Assembly (NCBI GenBank): GCA_905160935.1
Contig: CAJHZI010000433.1
Location: 392,501-456,500 of the forward strand
Length of the DNA: 64,000 bases
DNA from: Enchytraeus crypticus
Lineage: Eukaryota > Annelida > Clitellata > Enchytraeida > Enchytraeidae
Reading direction: 5' to 3'
This document shows positions 25,701 through 44,179 of the stretch, one piece after another. Numbering within the stretch: the first letter of the stretch is position 1; every line of letters begins with the position of its first letter. Both the position numbers and the translations under genes were made by a program. Under the pieces are notes generated by a model that saw nothing but the letters and a program-made list of their open reading frames with translations, did not search any database and had not been told where the DNA came from.

Positions 25701-25860
25701 CAGCATGCTCGATGTGCGAGTATTAACATGGTCACGGCTGAGGATAATAGGCAGGAATCGATCCACAAGCAGAGCATTTAAAGTACGTCATTAATCAAAA
25801 GTTTCAAGTCTTTGTTTAGTATGAAGGGATGAAGCTGAGGAAATGTAGTTATGAGTCAGC
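22791..25860. other. Intergenic, nothing recognised
   Basis: No homologous exon was found on either strand. A short GTGC repeat (TGCGTGCGTGCGTGCG) lies at about 24779-24796. An 85-codon open frame at 24384-24641 has no family features. Confidence 0.5.
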
Positions 25861-25862
25861 GG

Positions 25863-26016
25863 TCAGCAAAATGTTATCATTCCCATAGATTTGAACAAAA
25901 TATTAGCAAAATGTCATATTTCTCCACAGATTTTAAAAATGTTAGCAAAATATTATAATTCTCCACATATTTGAAAAATGTTAGCAAAATGTTTTAATTC
26001 TCCACAGATTTGAGTC
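25863..26016. repeat. About 40-bp tandem repeat, four units
   Basis: Units follow TTAGCAAAATGTTATAATTC then TCCACAGATTTGAAAAATG, with length and base changes between units. Confidence 0.88.
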
Positions 26017-26039
26017 AAACCCCATTTCGAAAAGTAACA

Positions 26040-26128
26040 AGCTCACCCCACCCACTCCACCCCACCACAACCTATAAAATAATCCACGGGGTGTGAGAGT
26101 GGGTGAGTGGGGTGGGGGGGGGGTGACC
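26040..26128. repeat. C-rich/G-rich imperfect inverted repeat
   Basis: The left arm CTCACCCCACCCACTCCACC at 26041-26060 faces a right arm containing GTGGGTGAGTGGGGTGGGGG. About 40 bp lie between them. The right arm has several G runs and could form a G-quadruplex. Confidence 0.7.
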
Positions 26129-26799
26129 TGGAACTCAATGACTCTTATTGCGGGATTTGACTCTAATCGATGTTCTAATAACATTTTTTTATTTGTTTTA
26201 TACACATTTTTTATTTGTTTTATTCAAATTTTTAATTTGTTTTATTTTGCACTTACAGGACATATTGCAGTTGTTACTTAGATTCTGATAATGCTTATTT
26301 AATTTTATTTGTCACACGTTCATTGATGTGATTACTCTGTGGATTTTGTGAAATAGAACATATTTTCTTGATGGAGTTTCAAAATTTAGCACCCGTCACG
26401 ACGACAACTAAATATCACTGAAGACTTTTTGAAATTCTCAAATTATTATGAAAACAAAAATATGAAATAATTAAAACAGAAAACATCAAATTGAGTTAAT
26501 AGCCACAAATAAATATCTAATTACTCTATGACCACATAAATATATAACCAAAAATTATCTACTCTAAAATTTAAGAACATTGACTTTTGCAGTCAGTTGC
26601 GGCATATCTGCTACACCAGTTCAAGTGGTACACTGGAAAAACTAACACAATTTATATATAGGAAATTAAACATTGCAGAAGTAATATTTCACCACTATGA
26701 CAAGGCTGCTTTAGGCATTCTAAAGACAATTACAAAGCAATTGTCAATTGCAGTAAAGATGTTGTGATAAAAAATTCTTGTAGTTAATCCATCTAACTG

Positions 26800-27300
26800 A
26801 GGAAGGCAACGGGAAACCACATCAGAAGCCATATTTTTCCCAAGCTATAGGCTATGTAAGGTATGAATAAGGCATAGACTTTGTGAAGGGATTAACTTGT
26901 TGATCTAAGGAGTGCTCTTATGGAGTGAGAAAACAGACTTTGAGTATGAATATGTACCTTGAACCTGGCACTTGGCAGTGCACTGAAGAAGAATGCAGAA
27001 TTGTAATGACTCTAATATAGTGCAATCGTTTTCAATCCCAACATCGAGCACTACGGAACCAAATCCAAGCTGAAGAGGAAAATATAAAAGGTCCTAAATC
27101 AAACATCAAGAAAACCTGTTCAACTGCCAATGGAATTGTTTTAAGAAAGCAAAGTTTGATGTGATTCCAAAGAAGTCTTTCAGTGAATTGACTGACGGAT
27201 GAGTATTCCAGATCTGCAGCGTGCTAGAAGGTACATTACAATGTAAAAGTTTGAAGTTTCTCCCAAGATTAGATAAGTCTCACATTCTTTAAGGAATTTA
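26800..27300 (+). repeat. Composite family B + family A repeat
   Basis: Family B (AACTGAGGAAGGCAACGGGA through CACTTGGCAGTGCACTGAAG) occupies about 26795-26990. A diverged family A copy follows (CAACATCGAGCACTACGGAA, then CAACTGCCAATGGAATTGTT and TTCCAGATCTGCAGCG). Finding both in tandem suggests one mobile unit of about 500 bp. Confidence 0.65.
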
Positions 27301-27474
27301 TGCGAAGTTCCCTGGACTATGAGTCTAGGACAGTGGTCATGGTAGAATGCAAGGTAGAATTAATAAAATTATTAATAAAGAAATTTATACATTCAAGAAT
27401 GGACATTGCATATCTTTGACCAAATAGAATATTTCTCTCTAGTGTTCTGTCAAGTGACAATTGCAAGGTGCATA

Positions 27475-27720
27475 TTCGTACTCAGAATCTGCTATCACGT
27501 TTCATAAAGAGCACTCTGTAGATCAACAAGTTAATTCATCAACAAAAGGCTATGCCTAACTACTGCTACTGCTACTAACTATCTATGCTTACTGCTACTG
27601 CTATCCTATCCATATCTTATCCAGCCTATAGCTTGGAAAAATATGGTTCTGAGATTGCTTTCCTCAGTTCTTATTTACTAGCCTCTTGCGACTAGTTAAG
27701 AGTATTTAACGATTACTCTA
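27475..27720 (-). repeat. Family B, inverted copy
   Basis: Reverse complement of the B body: CTCAGAATCTGCTATCACGT, AAGAGCACTCTGTAGATCAA, AAAAGGCTATGCCTAACTAC, CAGCCTATAGCTTGGAAAAA and GCCTCTTGCGACTAGTTAAG. It carries an internal CTACTG trinucleotide-like expansion. Confidence 0.68.
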
Positions 27721-28706
27721 TTCCGCAGTGTCCCAAACACAACATTAGAAATACACGTCATAGCATAGTGGAAGTGCTGAGTGTTATAGCTGTAGTATCA
27801 TTATGAAAATATCAATAATCCTAGTGGCTGCTACATGGTTGAGGACAAAGAGAACTGATAGAATGTTTGTCACACATCGCACAGGCGCTAGATCAATGTT
27901 CTCATGGTTACGGCGCAAACTGGAGGCAATAAACCGCTCAAAGAGAAAGAGCGTGGTCCATGTGAAAATATGAGTCAAGTTTATTCGAATATGAAAGAGA
28001 AAGTGTGGCTAAAATGTCCTTATATTTATTTTTGTGAACGTTTAAAAGTCAGGCTATACATATATTGCAAAGTAATGTAATACTGTATGTCACGGCTAAA
28101 TCAGTCGTCGTTTTATACATTCTCAAAGTACTTCTAATATTGTTTTGTATTCAGTCAATAATCAATAAGATTAGTACACTGACAAGCAATTTTACTAAAA
28201 TTACTCGTTAGAATCATTTAAAGTGCCAGTTGTGCATATGCCCGAAGGCACTATCGGCGCAAATTCATGATGGAGTTCAACTACTTGCTTTTAAGAAAAA
28301 GAAATGTTTCTGTTTAAATAATTAATTAAATTGCATAACTGTCACTGATATGTTTTGAGTCAGGAGTTTGATTATAATTATCTAGCTTGTCTTAGACCTA
28401 AACTTTCTAATTAATTTTTTTAAGCATAAAATGTTTGATGTGCAAACATGGCAACATAGATTCGCAACCGTACTTGCTCTGATAGGTCGCATCGTGACGT
28501 TAAATGTGCAACAAAAATTAACTATAGAAAAAAGAATCTTAGCAAAGGATTTGCATTATTATCGTCATATCCTATCATACTCTGACGCAGAACTAAGAAA
28601 TTAACGTGCAGTTCTCCCTTCTAAGATTAAATAACTTTAACGCCACTCTCAAATGTCCCACCCGCTCCCGTGTTGATTCATTCCCACATCCAGCCGTTGG
28701 ATACGC

Positions 28707-28740
28707 TATAAAGGCTCAGGTAAACAGACTATCTCAACAA
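28707..28740 (+). promoter_or_regulatory. Probable beta-tubulin core promoter (TATA plus initiator)
   Basis: TATAAAG at 28707-28713 is followed about 25 bp later by ATCTCAACAA, a plausible initiator. This would give a 5' UTR of about 85 bp before the ATG at 28819. Confidence 0.6.
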
Positions 28741-28818
28741 CGCTCATTCCTCTACCGAAAGCATTCCATCGCAAAAGTCTTCGAGAACTATTTGCTCTAA
28801 ACGCCGTCATCTTAAACC

Positions 28819-35388
<6,570 letters not shown>

Positions 35389-35419
35389 ACCTCCCGGCTC
35401 AGCATAATTGCATTATTAT

Positions 35420-35590
35420 CATCATCTTCTTCCCATTAACCCAAGTTTAACTAGCGCCGGTATTAGATAATTTTGAACAAATTCTGGAGCCTAGGTGCAA
35501 ACCAATCGAATGCCCTTTCTGACGTTGGTTAATTGTAGAATTAATTGTTATCTTCTAAGCAATCACTCGCTATTTTACTTGCCCAGGAAG
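35420..35590 (+). repeat. Dispersed repeat family D copy
   Basis: CATCATCTTCTTCCCATTAA, AAGTTTAACTAGCGCCGGTA, AAATTCTGGAGCCTAGGTGC and GAATGCCCTTTCTGACGTTG lie just downstream of the tubulin stop. Confidence 0.75.
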
Positions 35591-36696
35591 ACGAAACCAG
35601 TCGTTAAACCCATCTCTAGCCTGATGGACTGTTAACATAAATATCTTAATTACGACTATAGCAAAATATTGAAATAGTATATATAATTTACTTTTGAAGA
35701 TGCTAATGCAATTCAAAAACATTTTATAAGTAAATAGTTACCAAATTAGTAATAGTAGTGACTCTAGATATTCGTGGCAAATGTTAATTTCATTCATAGA
35801 AATGAATAAAATGGTTAATTTTATTTCGTGGAAACGCGTAATTCAGTCTTAGATGAAGCAAAAACTATTGCAACTGGACATATAAAATGCTATTAATGCA
35901 TCTAGATGCATACTAAAAATCATATTAACGAAGAGCTTTACAATGTTTCGATAGGATCTGCTTATTTCTTATTTGAATTCACTGTTGTCTAGAAAACAGA
36001 TCTTCACAGTCTGTCATGATTCAATAAAGCAAATCAATATTAAAGCAACTAGACTTTAAACTTTAAGCTCAACTACAATAGTAGCATTGCTACTGGTAGC
36101 CTAAAGCAACTGGGCAATAAAAGTAGTGATTCGATATTTATTGCATTTTTATAAAAATATAACTACAAAAATCGAAACCTAAGCAAGGAAACGATTACAG
36201 GAGAGTCTGTCTTGGGCGTCACTAAAAATAAATACTGAGATCCATTTTTTAAATTTTCTAACAGAGTCCCTAATTAATTTCACTTCATTGCAACACAATA
36301 AATGTATTGAATATTTCAGAGAACACGTCAGTCATAAAGTCTAAAAACACAATGTCATATTATAGCATTAATTAACACATTCAATATTTACAAATGTATA
36401 AGACTATAAATAATTCATTTATTACTTTTGATTAAAACAGTGTGACTGTATTTATTACCTGTGTTGTGTCCGGATTGCTTACACTACTACGTTTGAGCAT
36501 AACTAGTTCAAAAGTTTTAATACAACAACTTTAAATCAAACAAAATTCAGTTAGCATTAATTAATACACCATTTTTCGCAGTAAATTATTCTATATAATT
36601 AAATAGCACCAATAAGAACATACCACTCATACAATACTTAACTAAGCATCTTTAATGGCTCCTACCACTACTCATTTCACAACCGATGGGCTTGCA
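35591..36696. other. Spacer between convergent tubulin and ZZZ3 genes
   Basis: AT-rich DNA that probably holds both 3' UTRs. AATAAA occurs on the plus strand near 35804 and 36024, and TTTATT (AATAAA on the minus strand) at 36418-36423. No other feature was recognised. Confidence 0.5.
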
Positions 36697-39177
36697 TTAA
36701 TCTAATTTATAGTTGGGATCTAAGTAACTATACGTATCTAAAGTAGTGAAGTCGTAGTCTCTATCAATAGCCATAGAAACTTCAGACAATGAAGCATCAG
36801 CTCTTTCAAGAAGATGACTCGACTTATGGGTTCCATCTTTGAAATCAGTCTTAGAACACTGCGTACACAAGCAGGTCACTGAGCACTCAACACAACGCCA
36901 CGCCTCCTGTTTGTCCACTGCACTGCGACATATGTAGCACCTGTCAGCTGTTCGAGTTTCTTCCGATATCGCAGAAACCCGTTGCTGTTGTTGTCGTTTA
37001 AGGTAGTTCTTCCACATTTTCAGTTCCATATATTCACTCGATGCTTTCAAATGCTGTGGCGTAAAATGAAAAATAATAATACAGAAAACATATAGAACGT
37101 GTAAACTTTACAAATTACCAGTATAGCATTTCTTTTGGATTAATGCAGTTAAGACTGGAAATAATGCACTTTAAGCTAACGTATATTAAGACAGGGTAAA
37201 CAGGAGAGTGTTCTCAGTGAATGACGCCCCTGCTCAGTAAAAGTTAGTCGCAGCTCAGAAAGGCATAGGGGCCCAATTCGTCATAAGCAGAATCCCTCAA
37301 GAATGATGGCATATCACAGGTATGTAAGATAGTTTAAAGATCCACTTGTATGTGGACATAAAGAGGAAAACGGAAGTTAGGGATCCATGGAGGTTTTATA
37401 TACCATGGACCTGCCAGTAGGCAGGGCACTGAGAGAGATATTAAGACAGGCCATTTGCTTAGCCTACTTGAGGAAATTTCTTTAGCAAGTCTAAAATGAA
37501 TATATACTGGAAACAAAACAATTTGAGTTCATTGCAGAAGAACTTAACCAATGGTACTAGGCTGAAAGTTCATTCATAAGAAAGCAAGAAAGCAGTATAA
37601 TTGCAGATAATTAGGAAATATTTAGAAAAATTCCAAGCAAATATGTATACAGACATTTGAAAATTAGTTCTTTAATATTTAAAAGATTGTCTAGATAACT
37701 ATCACAACTCTTCATATAATTAATCACAATTATATTGTATAGTAATAATAATTTAGAATAATATACAATTACATTATTTCATTATATAACTGACAAATTA
37801 TACATATATTAATTATATCAGAGTCAGCTAGAGCATCTTGTTAGCATTAATTTCATCAAGTCCGGGTTGGTAACTTTATTAAGACAATATTCCAAAAAAC
37901 CGTAGCAAAAGATTCAAACATAACGAGGCAACAGATCTCAAATGTCTTACAGCCCCATTAAACATTCTTTTTAAATTAAAAAAAATAAATAAATAGAAAA
38001 ATAGGCTGTATATATGTAATTACACAAAGCTCATATATCTTACCTGTGGAATATCCTCATCAGAGTCATCCTCGCTAAGGTTTTCATTGTCGTACACACG
38101 GCTCGGAATAGACTCGTGTCCGGAAAAAGTATAACTGAATAGTCCAGTCCGATCATCCTTATCTGCCTCGGACATGTTAACAGGAACCTGGTATGATGCA
38201 AGGAACGTTGATGAAGATCCCGCAATACCACCTCGATATCTGTGTCTAATATTGCGACCAGTTCTGCGACGAAGTGCTGCAATATTTGGCTTTGGCCCTG
38301 GTATGGGAAGTTTCCTTTCCGCTAGCTTTAGAATATATTTCTGCATGTGTGAAGCAACTTGCGCAGTTGTGCGTGTTCCGAGCTCTTTAGCAATTTTCTC
38401 ATGACGTTTCGTCTGATTTCTCTCGGGAGGATATTTACGCAAAAGTTCTTCAAATCGCTTCTGTTCTTCTACACTCCATTTTTGATTAAATGTAACCGAT
38501 CTTCCCTTAACCTTGGATTTATCATCAGATGACTCATCGGTCACGCTAGCAGCACAGTTTGAATCCCTATCTGAAGCTGCTTTAACGTTCTCTCCACTGC
38601 TGCTACTTGGGCCACAAAGTATTTCAATTTTTGGTTTTAAGTCGGAAAATACTGCTGCTTTTAATTTGTTTCGAGTGAGTGGGACATTGCTACCTCTTCC
38701 AACGACACAAGAATTTATCACTGCATCAATATCATCGCTATATTTAGACCAATCAATCATAGGCAGATTAGCAATTTTTATAGGTCGAGGAAACCCCATA
38801 TCTACTCGCCTCTGAAGTTTGTCTACAAATGAAATTGGATCTTTCAGAGCCGCTTCTCTAAGTTCAATCAATGTATCGACATCCTTTAAAGCAGTCATTC
38901 GTTGAGCTTCGAGTAACACGATAGCTTGCAGTAGATCCCGGTAATCTGGATTATTTTTCAAGGCAGCTTCATCCGTCTCAAAACAGAATGGCTCATCTGT
39001 AGTGTTCTCATCTTGATTCTCTCTGATATCGTTAATATTTGTCACGCTATCCTCTCTCTCCACTACTCTACTGCTCTCACTGTCTTCAGCATAACCAACA
39101 GTCATTGGTTCCTCCTTGACTGCCAGCATCTCTATACCCGATATTCCAAGTTGCTCAAAACTCAACAAATTATTCAT
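36697..39177 (-). CDS. ZZZ3: ZZ-type zinc finger protein ZZZ3 (ATAC complex), two exons
   Basis: ZZZ3 is a subunit of the ATAC acetyltransferase complex, where its ZZ finger reads the histone H3 tail. Exon 1 is 38044-39177 (378 codons, donor CACAG/GTAAGA) and exon 2 is 36697-37053 (118 codons and stop), in phase 0; total 496 residues, shorter than the roughly 900-residue human protein. A SANT/Myb domain spans residues 232-290 (WSVEEQKRFEELL, KRHEKIAKELGTRTTAQVAS, then PIPGPKPN). An acidic stretch follows (NLSEDDSDED). The ZZ finger starts at about residue 417 with CYIC, WRCVEC, CLCTQC and HKSSHL as zinc ligands. The start Met is the first in the open frame. The single intron contains a LINE 3' fragment. 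Upstream non-coding exons are possible. Confidence 0.93.
37325..37437 (+). repeat. LINE 3'-end fragment in the ZZZ3 intron
   Basis: TTTAAAGATCCACTTGTATG, TATACCATGGACCTGCCAGT and GGCAGGGCACTGAGAGA match the 3' end of the LINE at 4480-5215 (around 5070-5185). Most of the coding part is absent. Confidence 0.8.
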
Positions 39178-39439
39178 TATTTGATATCAATATTTATCAA
39201 ATGTCAATAATTAGAAAGTTATATTTTCCATCTGTATGAACTAAAAAATAAAAATATACAATTTAAGATGATGGACTAATAGACAGAAAAGCAGAAACTG
39301 ACATACGTAAATAAATCATAACAAACATAAATTTTTATAGTTTAATAAGATAGTAAAAGTAGCAAAAGTGAATGGGAATCACTAGATTTAATAAATTATA
39401 TCAAAAGTAAATACCTTCTGCTAATTAAGGAAAAAAATT

Positions 39440-39655
39440 ACAGAAGATGTGAAACAAAGATAAAATGTACAATTGCAAGCAAACAGGCTTTCAGTATGAG
39501 GAAAAAACCACTGACCAAAAGTTTGAAGAAATCCACGAAGAAAAAGATTGTAGAGACTTCAGTATGGACCACACTTCTGTCATGGCAGTAAAACAAGGAC
39601 GCAATGAAAGCAGGACATCAGGAAGCACTCAAAAGTGGCTATTAAAAGCTTTAAA
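39440..39655 (+). pseudogene. LINE ORF2 fragment, same family as 4480-5215
   Basis: In the frame starting near 39447 it reads KCTIASKQAFSMRKKPLTKS followed by a Lys-rich segment and VWTTLLSW, matching residues around FGNRKEPLTKSLKK of the first copy, then stops. Confidence 0.78.
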
Positions 39656-39790
39656 AAGTTAAGGTTAACGTCAGTTTCCTCACTCAAAGGCGATGTCAGT
39701 AATGGGCGACCCCAGAATTTGAACCCCGTACATACTGATCCGCGGTCGAGAATCTTACAGACTTACCTTACCTGCTTCCATTCAGAAGCA
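39656..39790 (-). repeat. tRNA-like SINE fragment
   Basis: On the minus strand GTCTGTAAGATTCTCGACCG is followed by a B-box-like GGGGTTCAAATTCTGGG, then CCCATTACTGACATCGCC and AGTGAGGAAACTGACG. The last part also occurs at 6020-6050. Similar tRNA-like pieces are seen near 57655-57790 and 58315-58410. Confidence 0.55.
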
Positions 39791-40529
39791 TGTTGTAATC
39801 ATTTATGATTGGGGATTGAAATAAGCTCTTGGCTTTCTTCCCTTGTTCCTGCTACCTAAGTTTGACTAAAGCTTGGAATAACAAAAGATGGTAGCAGTTC
39901 TGGTAAATTCTGGTAAATATAATCAATTTGATTTCTAACACGTTTTAGATTTTTCCCTAGATGTTGTTATTGAATAACTAAAAAAGATTTATCCCTAATG
40001 TCCTAAAATTTTGCACAAGGACTACTAATGACAATCTGCAAACACTGTTAAAATTTGGTGAAAATCAAACAATGGGATCATAGAGAGGGGCGTTATCGTA
40101 TAAATTCTCAATTACTATTGTTAAAATTAAAAAGCCAAGTTAAACAACTCTCGATTCTAGATTTAAGTTGCTGGAGTTCCTCAAAAATAAATGTTTTTTT
40201 CATTCAACATTAACAATTTATGAGCTAATGACTTAAATTAATGACGAGATAATGAGTTAACATAACATAACATTATAGAGTCAGGAAGCAATAATATGCT
40301 TGTTTAAGACTCATCAGGCTCTTAACTAAAAACCAATTAATATTCATAACACATAGTTCAATATATAGCTGAAAACTACATTATACAAGTACAATTACCA
40401 AAAAGAGCCAGTGCCCAACTAAGCCTTGAAAAAAAAATCAAAACATACAGACTTCTTGTCAACATGTCAAATTTATACATAGCCTCTATATAACACTGAA
40501 CAAGTAATTAGCATCTAATTTACATGTTC
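39791..40529. other. Intergenic; SINE3 tail fragment only
   Basis: TAGAGTCAGGAAGCAATAAT at about 40275 with TGCTTGTTTAAGACTCATCA repeats the tail of the 5S-derived SINE at 19320-19370. Otherwise nothing was recognised. Confidence 0.5.
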
Positions 40530-41973
40530 TTATGTTTATCATATTTAGTTTTAAAAGCATTCACTGATTCCGCTTCCACAACTTCGCTTGGCATACTATT
40601 CCAAGCATTTATAACTCTCTGACTAAAGAAAAATTTCCTTAAATCTAGTCTACTTCTACATTTACTAAGTTTATAAATATGTCCCCTAGTGTTTCTGTTG
40701 TTTGATAAATTAAATCAAATACTATGGTTAACTTTGCTGAAGCCTTTGAGTATCTTAAAAACTTCTATTAAATCTCCTCTGGTTCTTCTCTCACTTAAAG
40801 AGGTTAATTCTACGAATTTTAATCTATTCTCATTACTAAGTTTTTGACAGTCAAATACCAGCCTTGTTGCTCTGGCTTGCACCCTTTCTAATTTATCGAT
40901 ATCTTTCTTAAGATATGGGCACCAAGCCTGAACGCAGTATTCAAGTTTGGGCCGTACAAGTGCCTTATATAGCCTTCCCACAATATCTTTATTTCTACAT
41001 GCAATTGTTCTTTTAATCATTCTTAATACACAATTAGCACTATTTGCAACTTTATTACAATTTTCACTAAATTTAAAAGAGCTATCCACAAAGACTCCTA
41101 AATCCCTCTCACTGTTTGTGGATTTTAGTTTAATATTGTTCAATGTATACTCAATTTCTATATTATTATTCCCTATATGCATAACTCTACATTTCTCAGC
41201 ATTGAACTCCATTAGCCAATCCCTAGACCAGTTCTGTAATATTTTTATATCATAATTTAAAATCTCAGCATCTTCAATGTTGTTTACTGCCTTTGCTACT
41301 TTAGAATCATCTGCAAATTTACTAAATTTAGATATAATATCTATGCCAATGTCATTGACGTAAACTAAAAATGACAGAGGTCCTAAAACAGAGCCCTGTG
41401 GCACACCACTCTTCACGGCTGCCCATTCAGAGAACTCGTCCTCGAAACACACCTTTTGTTTTCTATTGCTTAACCAATTACCTATCCACTATAAAAGTTT
41501 GCCCGTTATTCCATGTGCTTCCAACTTACTATGTAATCTTTTATGTGGAACTTTATGAAACGTTTTAGCAAAGTTTAGATATAAGATATCAATGCTATTT
41601 TATTATCTACTTCCTTTGTAATATATTCTAAAAAATCTAGCAAATTAGTTAAACTAGAACGCCCATTAATAAAACCATGCTAACTATTTCTAATTAAGTT
41701 ATATTCTTCCAAGAAACTAATTATTTTATCCTTAATAATGCTTTCAAATGTCTTACCGACACTTGTTAGGCTTATACTTGTTAAGCTTATAGGCCTATAA
41801 TTTTCTGCTTTATCCCTATTTCCCTTTTTATGGATTGGTACAACATTAGCATTCTTAAAATCTTGAGGAACCACCCCTGTTTTCATTGAAGCTTTTAGCA
41901 GCTTTAATAGAGCTGGTGCTAATTCATCTCTTAGCTCCGAAACCAGTTTTCCATGAATCTCATCTGGACCTTG
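40530..41973 (-). pseudogene. CR1-like LINE, reverse transcriptase and C-terminus
   Basis: The 5'-truncated minus-strand copy opens in the RT at GPDEIHGKL. It continues through GVVPQDFKNANVVPIHKKG, ENYRPISLTS and HGF with stops and frame changes. Then a long clean stretch (40715-41452) has SGVPQGSVLGPLSFLVYVND, the FADD catalytic box, and the thumb/C-terminal region EYCVQAWCPYLKKDI with ERVQARATRLV. It ends toward 40530. The 5' truncation point abuts the 5' end of the plus-strand LINE at about 41974. Confidence 0.9.
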
Positions 41974-42154
41974 TTAAGTTAAAGGCACAATATAATATAT
42001 ATCTGCGCTAAAATTGCAGACAAAATAAATTGAATTAAAATCTCTGACTGAATTGAAAGTGGCTTTGGGTGATGTGAAGGAGATAAGGGATGGATTGGAG
42101 GAGATTGGACATTTAAAGATTAAGTTAATGAAATGAGAGAAAGTAAAGAAAATT

Positions 42155-42829
42155 TTGGAAGAGGTTGAAGAATTAAAGGTACTTAAGAGGGTTGTAGAGA
42201 ATGACCTCAAGGAGGCTAAGAAGGAAGTAAAGGATCTGTCTGGAATTAAGAAAGGTTTGGACAACAATACGAAAATTGTTGAGGACCTACAGAAAGATGT
42301 TGGAAAGGTAGAAGAATGGAGGACGATAGTAAGCAAAAATTCAAAACAGGTAAAGCTAGTATCAGAGCAACTCGATATGGAGCAAAGGAAGCTGAATGTA
42401 ATTGTACATGGCGTTAAAGAAAGCTTAACAGGAGACAATGAGGAAATTGATAGGGAGAAGGTTAACAATATTTTTAGTAAAGGGCTCAACATGAAGACCA
42501 AGCATGTCTTAAAGGTATCTAGGATAGGCAAGTTGAATGAAGATAACGAGAGGCCTAGGCTTATTAAGCTTGAACTAAGCTCAGTTGAAGGAAAGGTAGA
42601 GGTTCTAAAGAGAGCTAAGCAACTCTGAGAATCTGAGGACTACAAGAAGATTTTCGTAGTGCCTGACCTCACTAAGAAACAACAGTTATTGGACAAGGAA
42701 CTTAGGGATAAGGTTAAAGAATTTAGGTCAGAAGGAACAAAAAATGTGGTAATTAGCAAAGGAAAAGTAGTAAAAAACGTAGATGGAAAACAGGTAGTGC
42801 TATACATTCCAAGTATAGAGAAGAAATAG
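42155..42829 (+). pseudogene. LINE ORF1-like coiled-coil/RNA-binding protein
   Basis: A charged coiled coil (EELKVLKRVVENDLKEAKKE) is followed by LNVIVHGVKESLTGDN, resembling the RRM-like core of LINE ORF1 proteins, and ends IPSIEKK. One in-frame TGA at 42626-42628 splits it, and another TGA truncates it upstream at 42134-42136. It presumably chaperoned the element RNA. Confidence 0.75.
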
Positions 42830-42904
42830 ACAAATGTATATATATTAGTCATAGTAGATTAGATCAATATGGTAGCTGTAATGAGGTTACATAATCAATT
42901 GATA

Positions 42905-43715
42905 AGTTAGACTGTATGTTTTGTAATGCTAGGAGTATTGTTAATAAACGTAATGAATTAGAATTATTGGTACAGCAGAATAATTATAGTATCATTGGAC
43001 TTATTCACTGAGACTTGGTTGAATAGTTCAATAGACAACTCTGAAATAGAATTAGAAGGTTATAAATTTTTTAGAATTTTTTTAGATAGAATCAGTACTT
43101 TTAAAACCAGAGTAGGAGGGGTTCTATTGTATATTAAGGATCATATAAATGTAGTGCAGAGAGATGACATATGTGATACCAAATTTCCTGAAAGCCTATT
43201 TTGTACCATAGAGTGTAATGGCGAAAAATCACTCCTAGGCATATGTTATAGATCCCCAGATAGCGCAGTTGATAATGACTAGGGTTATTCAATTTGTTTG
43301 AACAAGTTGCGATTGTAAAAATTGTGTGATATTAGGTGATTTCAACTACACGGAATTAGTATGGAATAATTTAGATTCATTATCAAATGACCATCCATTA
43401 ATAATCTGTATAAATGATAACTTCATGTTTCAGTTAGTTAGTGAACCGAGTCGAAATGGAAATTCTTTAGATCTATTATTCAGCTCTGATGAAAATATTG
43501 TAGAGAATATAATGGTTAGAGAACCTTTAGGAACTAGTGATCATAGCACGATAGATTTTCAATTAATCACTAATAAAATAAAAACTGAGAAAGAGAATAA
43601 AGTATTGAATTTTCACAAAGCAAACTATCAAGCTATAATTGCAGCTGCTCAAGTAAAGGGTTGGGATAACATATCCTTGAATAATGTTAATGATATAAAT
43701 TATGGTCAATTTTAA
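42905..43715 (+). pseudogene. LINE AP-endonuclease domain
   Basis: CNARSIVNKRNELELLV opens the domain. TETWLNSS carries the catalytic Glu. GVLLYIKDHI, CYRSPDS, ILGDFNYTELVW and GTSDHSTIDF complete the exonuclease-endonuclease-phosphatase motif series. Several frameshifts and stops (for example near 43008 and 43280) disable it. Confidence 0.88.
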
Positions 43716-44179
43716 AGAATGATATTTTACAAATCCGAAATAAATTGATACCTTTAACATATAGGTCAAAAGTAAAATGCAAATGGGCAACTAAATTATG
43801 CAAAAAGTTAAGGAGAGCAAAGAGACGAGCTTGGGATAAATATATAAAATCGGGTAGAAAATTGTCATATTACAATAAGTATAAGGAGAAATTAAGCAAG
43901 TCTACTAAGGCAAATGATGAGACAAGGAAAAAGTTTGAGATTAAATTAGCTAATAATGTAAAAAAATGAAAATAAAAGTTTCTTTGCCTATGTCAGAAAT
44001 AAAGAGAGGAACAAAGCTAAAGTAGGTCCATTGCGGGATGCTGATGGTATCATTATCATTGATGATGAGCTAACAGCAAACATGTTCAATGACTATTTAG
44101 CAGTGTTTTTACAGTAGAAAATCTTGATAATATTCCAATAGCAGATAGAATATTTACAGGTCTAGAATCAGAATGTTTA

